The notes beneath the pieces were generated by a model. The model saw nothing but the letters and a program-made list of their open reading frames with translations. It made no database searches and was not told where the DNA came from. The position numbers were made by a program, and so were the translations under genes. This document shows, one piece after another, positions 48,410-61,500 of a stretch of DNA of 64,000 bases. How positions within the stretch are numbered: position 1 is the first letter of the stretch; each line of letters begins with the position of its first letter. Origin of the DNA: Todiramphus chloris collaris (lineage: Eukaryota > Chordata > Aves > Coraciiformes > Alcedinidae); contig JANVCC010010406.1 of assembly GCA_025345505.1 (NCBI GenBank), positions 14,096,016 through 14,160,015 on the forward strand, given 5' to 3'.

Positions 48410-50329
48410 GCATATCATCAAGTTTTCTTGATCTAGTTCTCATCATGTACAAAACTGCCTCTGAGAAACAGCAACAATGCTGGATTGCTTGCTACCCCTT
48501 TGAAAAATCCTTTCACACAGGATATACTCGCCCAGCTGCTTGAGTCAAAGTCATATTTCTGAGGGTAATTTTCACCATCATTCTGCCAGACCAAGTAAGC
48601 TTATTTTCATTACTGTTTTTTAGTACAAAGCAACCACTTAAACAGTTTTAGAGGGGGAGTGTCTGAGGTTGAGATCCACTGCTAAGTAACTGCTCTAACC
48701 AGAACTTGTACAGAAGAGGTCCCTCCTCACCTCAGATTTCAATGAAGTTGCTTACAGCTATGATATTACAGAAGATCACGGGTAACTTGTTGAGGGGGGT
48801 AAGCTGGCTTCAACTGAAAGAAGCCCCCAAGAGAAAAAAACAAACCAGAAAGGCCACAAATGCAACTTGCCTCGCCACCACACACAGAAAAAGCAACATC
48901 CCTGAACAAACTGCACAGTTAGGCAGCTACTTAAACTCACCTGGCATGTTGCTTTGACAGAACCACGAAGTGTTGCAGCCCAACTGAAACTCTTCTGCAG
49001 TGAAGATGGAAGCCTGAATAATTTCTAGGACTAACTTACCCTTCAAAACTGAGAATCCATGTTCTACGTTCAAAACAGAAGTCACATTTATGCAACTTCA
49101 CACAGTCTTTAACACAGTTTTGTGACAGGGTTACAGATTTGGCACATCCTCCACTAAGACCACATACCGAGTTCTCAGATGGGTCATCCTGCAGGCTCCT
49201 TTCAGATGATTGTTATGAACCAGAAGAGGTTTAGTCCTCAAGGAAAAAAGTACTGAACAACATTACCATGCAGGCGACCTCCAGCAGCTATATCGCATAT
49301 GCAAGACTTAGCTCTGTATAGACTTGTTAAATCTTGTCTATTTGATTAGCAGTTTTCCAACAGGCTTGCAAGCCAACCTAGACGGAACAGACATTCAAGA
49401 TAGGTCTTGCTGACAGACAACAGCTCGACTGTCTGTTACTTTGTGTGTGACAGCAGAAATTCTGTTTTATTGCACCTATCCCAACACCTTTTTTTCTTCA
49501 AATGCATACTTCTACTTGACAGGCAATTTGAAGGCAGGGTGGAGTGCTGCAGTAAGCTGTATAACCACAACAGGTACAGCCCTCTTTTGCAACCACACGC
49601 TTACATTGATCAAAGGCTCGGTTTTGAAGCTCTTTTACTGACAGACATGCAAGAGAGTACTATGTATGCTAATAGAGAACATAGGAAGATTTTCAAAGCC
49701 ATCAAAAGTCGGGGAAAAAGCCCAGCATTAAGGAACACTAAAGCAATTTAGAAAAGGCTGTGCATGTAAATCGGTTCAGATTAACATGGGGGAATTCCAA
49801 TCAACTAGCTGCTTACTGCCCCCCACTAAGAAGAAAGACTTTTTTTACTCCTATGCCCTTCTATCCTTAAAATCACCATCTGCTTGCTTTTTGTGTATTT
49901 CACAGAATAATACACAGAATACTTTCATGAGAAATAATAAATCACAGTAGCAGAATAGGGCTTGTACTGAACGGGGAAGCATATGGACACTTAAAACAGT
50001 CAGCAAAATTTTCCATGCTGTTTTTCTACTTGTGATCAACAATAAACTTGATCACAACTATCAGCTGTGCAAAGAATACTTAGCTTTGCTACCAGTGACT
50101 CTTCCATACCATGTCTTGTTTCAAGAATGTTCCTCTCCAGGCAACCAGTCAGGTTTCTTAGCTCAGATAATTTCTATGTTCTTTGGCTGTGCCTATCTTC
50201 CAAACAGCTCTAACTCTAGCTGTCCAACTCCAACATCACTTTGCAGTACTTCCTATCCCGAGCTTAAATAAAACATTAGTGCGATGAATAAAAACAACTC
50301 AAATATGCCTTTAATCATGCTGAAATAAT
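48410..50329. other. Intergenic stretch between RIC1 and ERMP1
   Basis: About 1.9 kb with no recognised gene, RNA or repeat. The open frames here are short and have no family resemblance. Confidence 0.6.
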
Positions 50330-52406
50330 CAAATTTTGCTTTTATTTACAAAGACAGAAATTTACAGCAATCTAGACATCCCTCAAATTACTTAATAAAG
50401 GTTAAATCCTGAGTTAGTTAAAGTTATTGCTTCACTGAAGTTTCAGAAATTGCTAACAGACATTTTTATATTTTTGGCTCTCAGTACAAATTCTTCACAA
50501 AGCACTTTTTCAAAGCTTTAAATCAGAGACAAAATGTAAAATAAAAATAAAAATTGAGGAAGACAAATATCAGTGCAGCTTTAGTTAACTAGCTGTGCAT
50601 CAGCTAGAGTACAGTACAAAATACAGTTCAAAAACAACAGTTACGAACTAAAATTGCGTTTTTCAAATCAGTAATAGCACTTAAGAAAAGCGTAATACAG
50701 GGATTGTAGTTTCAAATCAGACACAGTCAAGTGAGTGATGATTAATGCACATATTAACGTAGAAAGACCCACTGGTTTTGAGATCCTGATGGCCAGTTCA
50801 TTAGGATTACAGTAATTAAACCTCTCACTCTAGTTCATGAGTCAGCTGACAATCTTCATGAACGTACCTTGCAACAAATGAAATGGGTTCTTGCCACGAT
50901 CCTACACAACTACAGAACAGTTTGAAGGAAAAATATCTGATCAGGGAGCTGCTGTCCCTCACAGCTCACACAAATGAAAGTGTCACAAAGTTTTCTTTCA
51001 TGTGCCCCGGTACTAGCGCGTTTTCTCTCAAACTGATGACACATGCACAAAATCTGCTTTGCATGTGATGTGGCAATACTCATAAGATGAGCAAAATACT
51101 AATCTACACTATTTCTAGTGTGGTGTTAATGTTGCAGATTGTTTTATATAGCTTGGAAAAAAGCATGAAGAAGTTTTTCAGGTACACAGAGTTCTTTGAA
51201 TTTCAGAAACTATTACACTTCAAAAAAAAACAAACCCCAAAACTGGAAGTATATAAAAAAAAACCAACCAACCAAAAACCCCCAAGGAGGTGGCTTCTGA
51301 ACTCAAAGCTTGTCAATTAAAACTGGAAGACATTCTAAATCACTCACAGTCATTTATAAACCCATCCTGTGGAAATAGAATAAAAGCAATCCAGAAATAT
51401 TAGATATCTTTTAAAAGATGACTGTTCTTGGTATTTTTGCTTATGGAAAGCAAACTGTATTTCAAGAAACAGTTGAACATATTAGCAAAGTCCAATACTG
51501 TCACATTACCAGAAGTCTCTCTAGAGGAGATACCAAAAGTTAGCCAATTCTAATAAACTAGAAGATTACTTGAAATTTAGAGTAGATTAATTATAAGACA
51601 TCCACATAAGGGAGTGGAGACTTACCACTCTTACATACAAGAGAGCAAGTCACATGCTTATATGCCGATACTGAAAGATCCCAACGGGAACAAAACCACA
51701 AGATGATTGTGAGGTCAAACTTACCCACTCAAGTTCTAACAGTGAAGAGACAGCAGAAGGCTAGGAGCTATGTTTTTAACAGAAACATATTATTTGGAGA
51801 AGATAATCTAGATAAATAATTACCACATTCCATCATAATGTTGATTTTTCTGCATTGTGCATTTGCCAAGGACTGGGAACGTAATCTACAAGCATCATAG
51901 CTTTCACTGACTTAATCCAGCGAGTGGCAAAAGTAATGGTTAGGACATTGCCACCTCTTTCCACCCACCACAGGCATCTTTTAGCTGAAGTCTTACTTTA
52001 ATAGGACGGATAGGATTGGTAGGTGATAGTTCCCACATGTGCATGAAGCAGGGTTATATTTTACATAACATCAAAATAATTGCATGAGGCCCTTCCTTTA
52101 CAATTGCCATCACATTATGCTAACGTTACCTCCTCAAATGCAGTTTCTATTTTAGGAAACCCACTAATCAAGCAACAATTTCAGTGGAAGAAACACAGGG
52201 AACTGTATTCACATTGATATGAAGTATCACTATATCCCCAAGACAACAATAGTCTTTAAATAGTCAAACTGCCAAAGAAACACCATTTGTCCCCAGAGTA
52301 TTTTAAATTCTCGTGACAGTCTCTGGCATCTTGTTAGAAAGTGTTTGCTACAACAGCATGCTGTGTCAGAGAGATTATCCCTATTAGCACAGCATTATTG
52401 TCAACA
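50330..52406 (-). other. ERMP1: ERMP1 3' UTR
   Basis: Non-coding sequence downstream of the ERMP1 stop. A canonical AATAAA (read on the minus strand at 50346-50341) lies about 2.06 kb from the stop and is the most likely poly(A) signal. The cleavage site is estimated. An A/C-rich tract is at 51223-51285. Confidence 0.6.
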
Positions 52407-52571
52407 TTAAAAGACAAAAAGGTCGTAAGTGCAGGACCAACCAGAAGAAAATGTCCAGTTTGGAAGCCTGTCTAGTAAGGCATAGAGTTGAGGTGACTTT
52501 TGATCTTCCCCAAAAAAGTAATGTGCTGCTACAGCAAGGGAGACTATTCCATCAGAATGCTTTTCTGGGAC
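52407..52571 (-). CDS. ERMP1: ERMP1 last exon with stop
   Basis: 55 codons including the stop (TAA at 52409-52407): [40 protein letters not shown] and [14 protein letters not shown]. The C-terminal CTYDLFVF matches mammals. Acceptor CTTTCAG. Confidence 0.97.
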   Translation of the reverse strand, partial: VPEKHSDGIVSLAVAAHYFFGEDQKSPQLYALLDRLPNWTFSSGWSCTYDLFVF

Positions 52572-55500
52572 CTGAAAGTGAAAAAAGGCCAAGATAATCT
52601 GCTGTTGTTTATGGCTTTTAAACATAACATCAGTTCAAATGTACTTCGCTACAGACTTAATATCTATGCAACAAACTTTGTCCTGCAGCTCTTTGTCCTA
52701 TATGTTAAAGCACTTCCTATCTTCAAACACATCAGATTACTCGATGAGTTCAACTGAACTTGAAACTAGGTATTTAGATCACAGTGCCTCCGACGTGTTA
52801 CACAGCTTGCACAGGCTCTAATTTCAACGTTTTTATCTGTTGGTTTTGCTGACAAATCAATCACATGGACTTCAACACAGTATTTATATTGATCCTTCTA
52901 TTGTGAATCCTTAGGATGAAAAGTCTTTTCTGCCTAGCTTTGCTACTATCAAGCTTGCAAAGCTTGTCACGCTGCAGATTCCTATCTGCCTTTGTCAAGT
53001 ACCCTCAGAGGATTATTTGATTGTTTACACTGCCTAACCCAGGAAGGAACAAGGGACTTTCTGAACTCTCACAGGTTCCTGTAATATTTACTCAAATATG
53101 ATAACACTCTTAAACCTATACCAAAAATATACACATCTGCAAAAAGTTCTTAATTGGCAAATTAAGGGAGTAGAGGAGAGTGTTGTAAATCCCACCAGAG
53201 CAGCAAGGCTGGAGCTTGCTGCTGGAAGCCTTGCTTCTGACTGAAAATAACGTACAAGAAAAATTTAGAAAAGAAAGCTTTTACAACTCTTGAGCTTCTG
53301 GACAGGTAAGTTTCCCACCATAGACTTCATAAAATTTACCCAAACCAAGCAAACAAAATATATGAAAATGAGACAACCCACAACAGGAAAAACAACTCTG
53401 AAATAAGTTATAAAGATAAAACCTCAAGGACTATGAGATTAAGATCAGAGAAATCCAAAGTTATGACTTAAGACCACAGAGACAAGGAAAATACTCTCCC
53501 CTTTGGCTGCTTGACAAGTTAGTGGACTAAGCATTAAACATATACGTGAGCTTTATATATAAAAGCTGAGGGACAAATTAGAAGAGGGAAGCTAGAATTA
53601 GTATCTATTAAACAAAGCAAAGATTAAGAAACTTACTCTGGCATTTTTCACATAAGCATGCAGAATTGGTGACAATGGGACAGACCAAGGGACCCTGGGT
53701 TTCCAGCAGCAGCATACTCACCGTCAGTTCTACCCAGAAGTGCCACGGTGTAGCCTGCAGCCCGTGGGAGTAAAACACAAAGTAGTCTCCTCCTAAACTG
53801 GCAACTGGCATCCCATCCCCAAGAGACCAGGTGGACAGAGCTGACCCTTCATGTGGCCGAACATACAGTGACATGTGACTTGGACCTGCAGAGAGAGGGT
53901 TATGTATCTAAATATATCAACAGGAGGAAGTAGAATAATCATCTGTTTTCCTCTATAGTAGCATGTTATCTGTGCATTACTATTCCTGTCTTCCAAAACA
54001 TCACGGTAAAACTGTCTTCATAGACTAGAATCATAGAATCGAGTCCAACTGTTAAATCAGCACTGCCAAGACCACTGCTAAACCATGTCCCTCGGCATCA
54101 CATCTACACATCTTTTAAATACCTCCAGGGATGGTGACTCCACCACCTTCCTGGGCAGCCTGTTCCAGTGCTTGATGACACTTTCTGTGAGGAAATCTTT
54201 CCTAAACCTCCCAATACTATCACCTGCCACCTGGGAGAAGAGGCCAAGCCCCACCTTGCTAAAAACCTCATTTCAGGTAGCTGTACTGAGTGATAAGGTC
54301 TCCCCCCTCAGCTGCATTTTCTACAGAGCAAACAACCCCAGTTCCCTCAGACACTCCTCACTGGACTTTCTCTCAAGACCCTTCACCAGCTTTGCTGCCC
54401 TTCTTTGGACCCACTCCGGCACCTCAATGTCCTTCTTATAGTGAGTGTCCCAAAACTGAACCCAGTATTCAAGGTGCTGAGTACAGAGGAACAACCCCTT
54501 CCCTAGTCTGTCCAGCCTACCTGGACAGACTCCAACCATCTCATCACCCACAAGTCCTTCTCTGTTCACAAAGAGGTCTACTGAAGAAGCTTCAGTTACT
54601 TCTAAGCAGTGAGATAAGTGAGATGATGGTGTAGGAGAGGCACAGAACTACAAAATAGACTTTAAGAAAGGACTTGCGATAAAAAGATCAAGGCTTACTC
54701 AAAACAGACAAGGTTACTAGACCCCCAAAATAACAACTGCAATACAACACCCACAGATTCTAGTGTGTTATGAAACTGAATTAATTCATACTAATCTCAC
54801 AAAGTTCACTATTTTGGGAATAGGCCTCAAACCTGCAGTACTGGAGTCTTAAGTTTATTTTTATGCCTGTAATAAATCAACACATACCACAAATCAGAAG
54901 CTTCAGTTACTCACCAGATACTTCAAAGCTTAACCTCACAGTGTTTCTGGATATCAGCTCCTTAGACAAAACTTTAAAGAGAATGGGGCTTCTTGGAAAA
55001 ATTTCTGGAGCAGGAAGGTACCAGTTTTTCCTGAAAAAAACCCCAAAACAAAACAGTGTTTAGCTTATTCACAATGCAATACTCAGAGGTACTAAATACG
55101 AGAAGCCAGGAAGTTGGTTTTGTACAATATAGCTGACTGTGGTATTACTAAATGAAACACTAAATAGCTACTGGTTTTACAGAAGACAGGTAAATTAGCA
55201 GCTTGTCGACAGACAAATATTCAAAGAGCATAGGAATAAAAAAACCAGTCACTAGTGGGTTCGTTCATTACCCTAATCTGCCTTAATTTACAAAACAATG
55301 AGTAAGAAGAGTATTTTCATCTTCAAACTGATAAACTTTTACTGACAAGATATCTTGGGATATGAGAAATAATCACAGCAGCTAGTTTTCTTATGTGGAG
55401 ATGTCCTACTCTAGATGTCCTCTGCTGTCAGCTGGGGTGAGGAGGGAAAGAAGGGAAGAGATGTAAATGCTCCTACTCTGTCTGAGCTGCCCTTTAGAAG

Positions 55501-58500
55501 GCTTCCCTCTTCACCTTTTTCTCCACAGGTACTGACACCGATTTTCCACACATCAACTTCTACAGCTCCCACAGCAGGCCCAGACATTTCCTGCAGAGAC
55601 ACTGGCAGAAGACCTAGCACCCAGACAAAATTTTAAGTGTCTTCTGAAGTGGATTATTTACTTTTAGACCAAGACTAACTTTACTTTTTCTTCCCTTTCC
55701 TCTCCTGTAGGCGAGATTGCATAAATGACCTATGTCCCTTGGCAGTAAGTGCTCAAGTGAAGCAGTGTTCACACCAACCGAAACATGAAGTGCACTGGCA
55801 GAATCCAAGGAAGGCCACAGAAAGGAGCCTGCTCCTCACATGGAGTTCTAATGGTGTCATTGATTTCAGGCACATGGGGAGTTATGTGAGATATTCCATT
55901 ATAATCAAACCCATTAATCCATATGCCAGAGTCACTTTTAACCACATTTCCGTCTAGGTCATGAAATCTTCTGCTTGTGTGCTAGGAGAAAGGAAAAAAA
56001 ATCACACAAACACATAAAGATAATGGAGCCTGTGCAGTTTGCAGGTCAGAAGTGATTTTGAAGTATTTTTCCGTGTCAATCCTTAAGAATCACACACAGA
56101 ATCATTTAGTTTGGAAAAGACCCTTGGGATCATTGTGTCCAACCATTAGCCCTACTCTACAAGATCACCCCTAGACCATATCCAACACCACATCCAAGTG
56201 ATGCTTAAACACATCCAGGGATGGTGACTCAACCACCTCCCCGGGCAGCCCATTCCAATATTTCACCACTCTTTCCGTGAAGAATTTTTTCCTAACATCC
56301 AGTCTAAACCTACCTTGTTTCAGCTTGAGTCCATTCCCTCTGGTTCTGTTACTAATTACCTGAGACAAGAGACCAGCACCAGCCTCTCTACAATGTCCTT
56401 TCAGGTGGTTGCAGAGAGTGATGAGGTCTCCCCTCAGCCTCCTCTTCCTCAAACCGAACAGACCCAGCTCCTTCAAACGATCCTCATATGATCTAGTCTC
56501 TCATCCCTTGACCAGCTTCACTGCCCTCCTCTGCACCCTCTCCAACACCTCGACATCTCTCTTCTACTGAGGTGCCCAAAACTGGACAGCACTCAAGGTG
56601 AGGCCTCACCAGTGCTGAGTACAGGGGGACAATCACCTCCCTGCTTCTGCTGGTCACACTGTTTCTAATCCAGGCCAGGATGCCGCTGGCCTTCTTTGCC
56701 ACCTGGGCACACTGCTGGCTCATATTCATTCCCTTGTCAATTAGAACCCCCAGACCCCTTTCTGCCAGACATTTCTCCACCCACACTGCCCCAGCCTGTA
56801 GCTTTGCAGGGGGTTGCTGCGGCCCCAGTGCAGGACCTGGCACTTGGCCTTGTTGAAACTCATACCATTAGCAGTGGCCCAGAGATCCAGTCTATCCCAG
56901 TCTCTCTGCAGAGCCTCCCTGTCCTCACACAGATCAACACACCTGCCTAACTTGGTGTCATCTGCAGATTTACTGATGGTAGACTATGTCCTCATCAAGA
57001 TCATCAATAAAGATGTTAAATAGAAATGCCCCCAGCACTGAGCCCTGAAGAATGTCACTTGTGACCTGCCGCGAGCTGGATTCAGTACCATTGGCCACTA
57101 CTCTCTGGTAGTCCAGCCAGTGCTTGATCCATCAGATCATATTCGCATCCAGGTCATGAGCAGCCAGTTTTTCCATTAGAAATCTATGGGAAACAGTGTC
57201 AAATGCTTTCTGGAAGTCTAGGTAGACCACATCCACAGCCTTTCCCTCGTCCCATAGTCGGGTCATCTTGTCATAGAAAGAGATCAGGTTCGTCAGGCAA
57301 GATCTGCCTTTCCTAAACCCATGCTGACTTGTCCTGATCTGCTGGTTGCCCTCTGTATGGCTTGTAAGAGCACTCAGGAGGATCTGTTCCATGACCTTCC
57401 CTGGTACTGAAGTCAGACTACCAGGTCTATAGTTACTTGGATCCTCCTTTCTCCCTTTCTTGTAGATGGGCGTCACATCAATGGTGACAACCTCATTCTG
57501 CTTCCCCTCCCTGTCTCCCAGCTTATGAGGCTGGAGGTCCAGGGGGTAGCTTGTTCCACTGCTGAAGACTGAGGCAAAGTCGGCATTAAGCACCTCAACG
57601 TTCTCCTCATCCTTTGTTACTAAGTTTCCCTCTGCATCCAATAAAGGATGGAGATTTTCCCTAATTCTCCTTTTGTTGTTAATGTATTTATAGAAACATT
57701 TTTTATTAACCTTAACAGCTGTATCTAGGTTGAGCTCTCGCTGCGCTTTGCCCCTCCTAATCTTCTCCCTGCATTGCTTCACTACATCTTTATAGTCTGC
57801 ATGAGAGACTTGTCCTCTCTTCCAAAGGTCATAGACTCTCCTTTTGTTTTTGAGGTCTAACCAAAGGTCCCTATTTAGCCAGGCTGGTCTCCTTCCCTGC
57901 CTGCTTGTTTTTCAGCAGGTAGGGACAGCTTGCTCCTGCACCTTTAAGACTTCTCTCTTGAAGTATGTCCAGCCTTGCTGTACTCCTATATCCTTCAGCA
58001 CAGCCTCCCAAGGGACTTTGTCAATCAGTCTCCTGAACAGCTCAAAGTTTGCTCTCTGGAAGTCCAAGGTGGCAGTTTTACTAACCCCTCTCCGTGTTTC
58101 CCTAAGGATTGAAAACTCAATCATCTTGTGATCACTGTGCCCTAGACGGCCTCCAACCTTTACTTCCCCAAAAAAAATTTTAAAGACTTTGCAACAGTTC
58201 TGAGGATGAGACTGTGCTGCTGATACAGACATTCACAGCTCTCAGAGAAGTCATGAGAATTACAAGTGTATTAGTAAGAGATGAATTTGTGCCCTGGGAA
58301 TTTCAGATTAGAGCTGTACCGGGCAATAACCTTACCTTAACGCATCAAACTCTATTCCCAACGAACCATATTAGCCTGATACTTCAGTATCTCTTGGTGT
58401 CTGGATCAAAAAAAACACCCAACCACCCTCTAAGGTCATGAATGAACTCGCTTGGTTCTGCAGGTGACCCCTGCAGCGCTGACACTGCCTCTTGAGTTGG

Positions 58501-61500
58501 CAAGATCTCAATGACTCCGTTGGTAATCTGTGGGCTGCAGCAAGGACCTAAGAACATTATGGGTGAAGACAGGCTGGCCTGCTGGTGGAGGTGGGTAGGA
58601 AGGCCCTGAAGATTTATGGCATTTTCAGCAGGTACTGCTCTAAGGTGGAGTCACCATCCCCGGAAGTGTGTAAGAGGTGGTTAGATGCTGTGCTTAGGCA
58701 CATGGTTTAGTGGTTTTTGATAGGGGCAGGAGTAAGGTTGGACTTGATGATCTTGAAGGTCTAGTTTCAGCTGAAACTATTCTATAATTATATGATTCTA
58801 AGTATTTGTGAATATATATATATATATAAAAATAATTACTCATCCAGAAGAAACACACAATAAAAATACCTGCATTCAGAAGATGACTGTGCCTGTTTTT
58901 GCTCATTTCCCATCATGTTCACTTTTTAAGTTATCATTGCTTACTCAACTCTCCCTCTTAAAACCCCCTAAAAACCCCTGCTCTTCTGACACAGATTAAC
59001 TGAACACAGAAACTGAACAAAGGAAACATTAGCAATTCTTTCAAACCCAGGAATAATTGTTAGAGATTAAAATCAAGCAACAAAGTGAAGGTGACTATTT
59101 GGGGTGGGGTGTGTGGGTGTTAAGCCTAGAAAAGCACGGAACATTTTCACAAACAGAGGCAACAGAACATGCAAAGCTTTTCTTACCTGGAGAAAGACTC
59201 GCTTAGGTTTTGGATTAGTTGCATCAGAACTGTAAGGAAAGAAGATTCCACTACAAACGAGAATCAGAGTGACTACAAACACAGTAGTTAAAGTTATGAG
59301 CGTCGTTTTTGTACTTTTGACAAGGTAAATGAAGTTAATCTAGAGAACAAAAAGACAGCCTAGTTATAAAACTGCAAGACTTATGACATAAAATCTAAAA
59401 AAGACTAAAATCTAATTATGGATCTGAAAATACACTAAAAAAAAAGGTATCATTGCAAATATACTTGACACAAGACACTTTTGTAATCTCATCATTTAAA
59501 ACCACAAGGAATAAAGTGAGGACTTCCTGAAGCTTGCAAAAAGATTCCTATTTTTTAAAACATTTTTAAAAAATCTGAATCTTTGTAGCACAAAGAAAAA
59601 GAAACAAAAAAACCCTAAACCACCACCCTGAAAACTTTTAAAGTATGGAACATGAATTGTTCAGCACGTACTATTCTTCAGCTAAAATGAATGCCTGTTC
59701 AAGCTCCAGTATTAAATTGGATATTTTACACCAGTTCGTACTACATTTCTACTATCACTGGAAAATACATAATTTTGTAACCCCTGCTTCAAAGACTTTT
59801 GTTTGACTAACACAAAACATGAAATCTTTGACATATTTCCTAGAAGTAACATTTAAGATGCTGTAAAATTATCATTAACTTCAGGTATGAATTTAGAAAA
59901 ACACCGATTCTAAACTCTAAATAAAGTTTAAAAGTTTTAAACAACATTTGTAAATTCTACTTACAAAATAGGATGACAGAATCATAGTGATGACCACAAT
60001 AAATCCTGCCAATACCACATCCGGTAGAATTTCTGAACCACTTCGTCCCATGATAGGTGTAAACATTTCAAATACAGTCCAACTAAGATACATCATATAC
60101 AGATAGGGTACAAACATTCCCAGCATGTACATCATGACAAACTTCACTGTGGCACCTATAGGGTACAGAAAAAAATCCCCAAGACAACAGAAAAGACAAA
60201 AAATAAAGATTTAATGGATAAAACCACACTGCTTTACTACTATATCCATACACTGCTGCAAGGCCCAATACACAATACTGGTCCTCATCCCTGACATGAA
60301 TATGGAAATGGGATCTCATTTTGCATTACCAATGACAATATAACTCTTTCAAAAACACCTCAAAGTATACTTGTATTACAAAAAACAGGAAAAGAAAAAA
60401 CTAAATAGGTATTCTGTCCTGAACACCATTTAAATAGCAACATTTACTGTCCATCAAAATATCTGATCACTTATTAATAAACCCACATAGTATTGTTCTT
60501 CTTAGCATAAGACATAGATGTTTTTCAGTATATTTTTTTTCAAGAGCTTCTTCATATTTCCAGACTGTATTTAGTTCAGTAACACTTTTTATTGTTTCAA
60601 AAAAGTAACACAGTTACTCTGACTATTCAAATTCAAAGTTTGGAATTTCTTTTGCTTAAATAATAGAGTTTGGAAGAAAACACACAATGTACAGTAGCAG
60701 GGGCAGAAGTTTCAATATACAACCTCCTATACTGAAAACTCATACCTTTTTGGATGAATTCCCTATGGATCATCAGCTTAGCAAGTAAAGGAAATGCCAC
60801 CCATAATGTACAAATGAATGCTGAACAAAGGCCCATCAGAGTAATCACAGCCAATGCTACAGACCAAATCAGCAAGGAAGCATCAAAAAAAGTATCTCCC
60901 AGGTACTGCGCATTCATATTCTGTAACAAAAAGACCAAATACATTCATTACTGAGCATATTCTGTGTATCACAACTCATGAGAATGCACAGAAACATCCT
61001 TATTTCTTATACATAATTGTTTTCCTTGGACAAAGCAATTTTGGCAAGCATCACATCACCATTCTCTTACCATTCAGAGCTACCCATGACAGTACACTTC
61101 TTTTGTGTGTTTAAATCTGCCCTGACATAGCTTGAAAAAGAGATATCACAGGTTGGGATGGAGAGAGCAAAGGAATGTACAAATGACAATACCAAGATGG
61201 AAGGTTAATATTCTGGGTACCTAAGCAAATACAGCCTTTTTATAAAAAGCAACAGTATTTCTGAAGCATGTAAAAAAGTTACAAAAATTTTTTCACATGT
61301 AAGTACCACGCACCACCTAGGATTCTAAACCTTTGACTTTGAACTGCAGCTGTTAATACACTTCTCATACAAATGCTGTTATTCGTGTACAAATATTATA
61401 CTGGTGCCTTTATATGTCATGCCACAGCTGTCACTGCAGAAGTCTGCTTTTTTGACTATGTTATTTGTTTTGAAGAAAAGACATGCATAGGTCAGAAAAT

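Noticed and set aside
57132-57782. 216-codon frame as a host gene
   Set aside because: It is CR1 reverse transcriptase ([13 protein letters not shown]), part of a 5'-truncated LINE.
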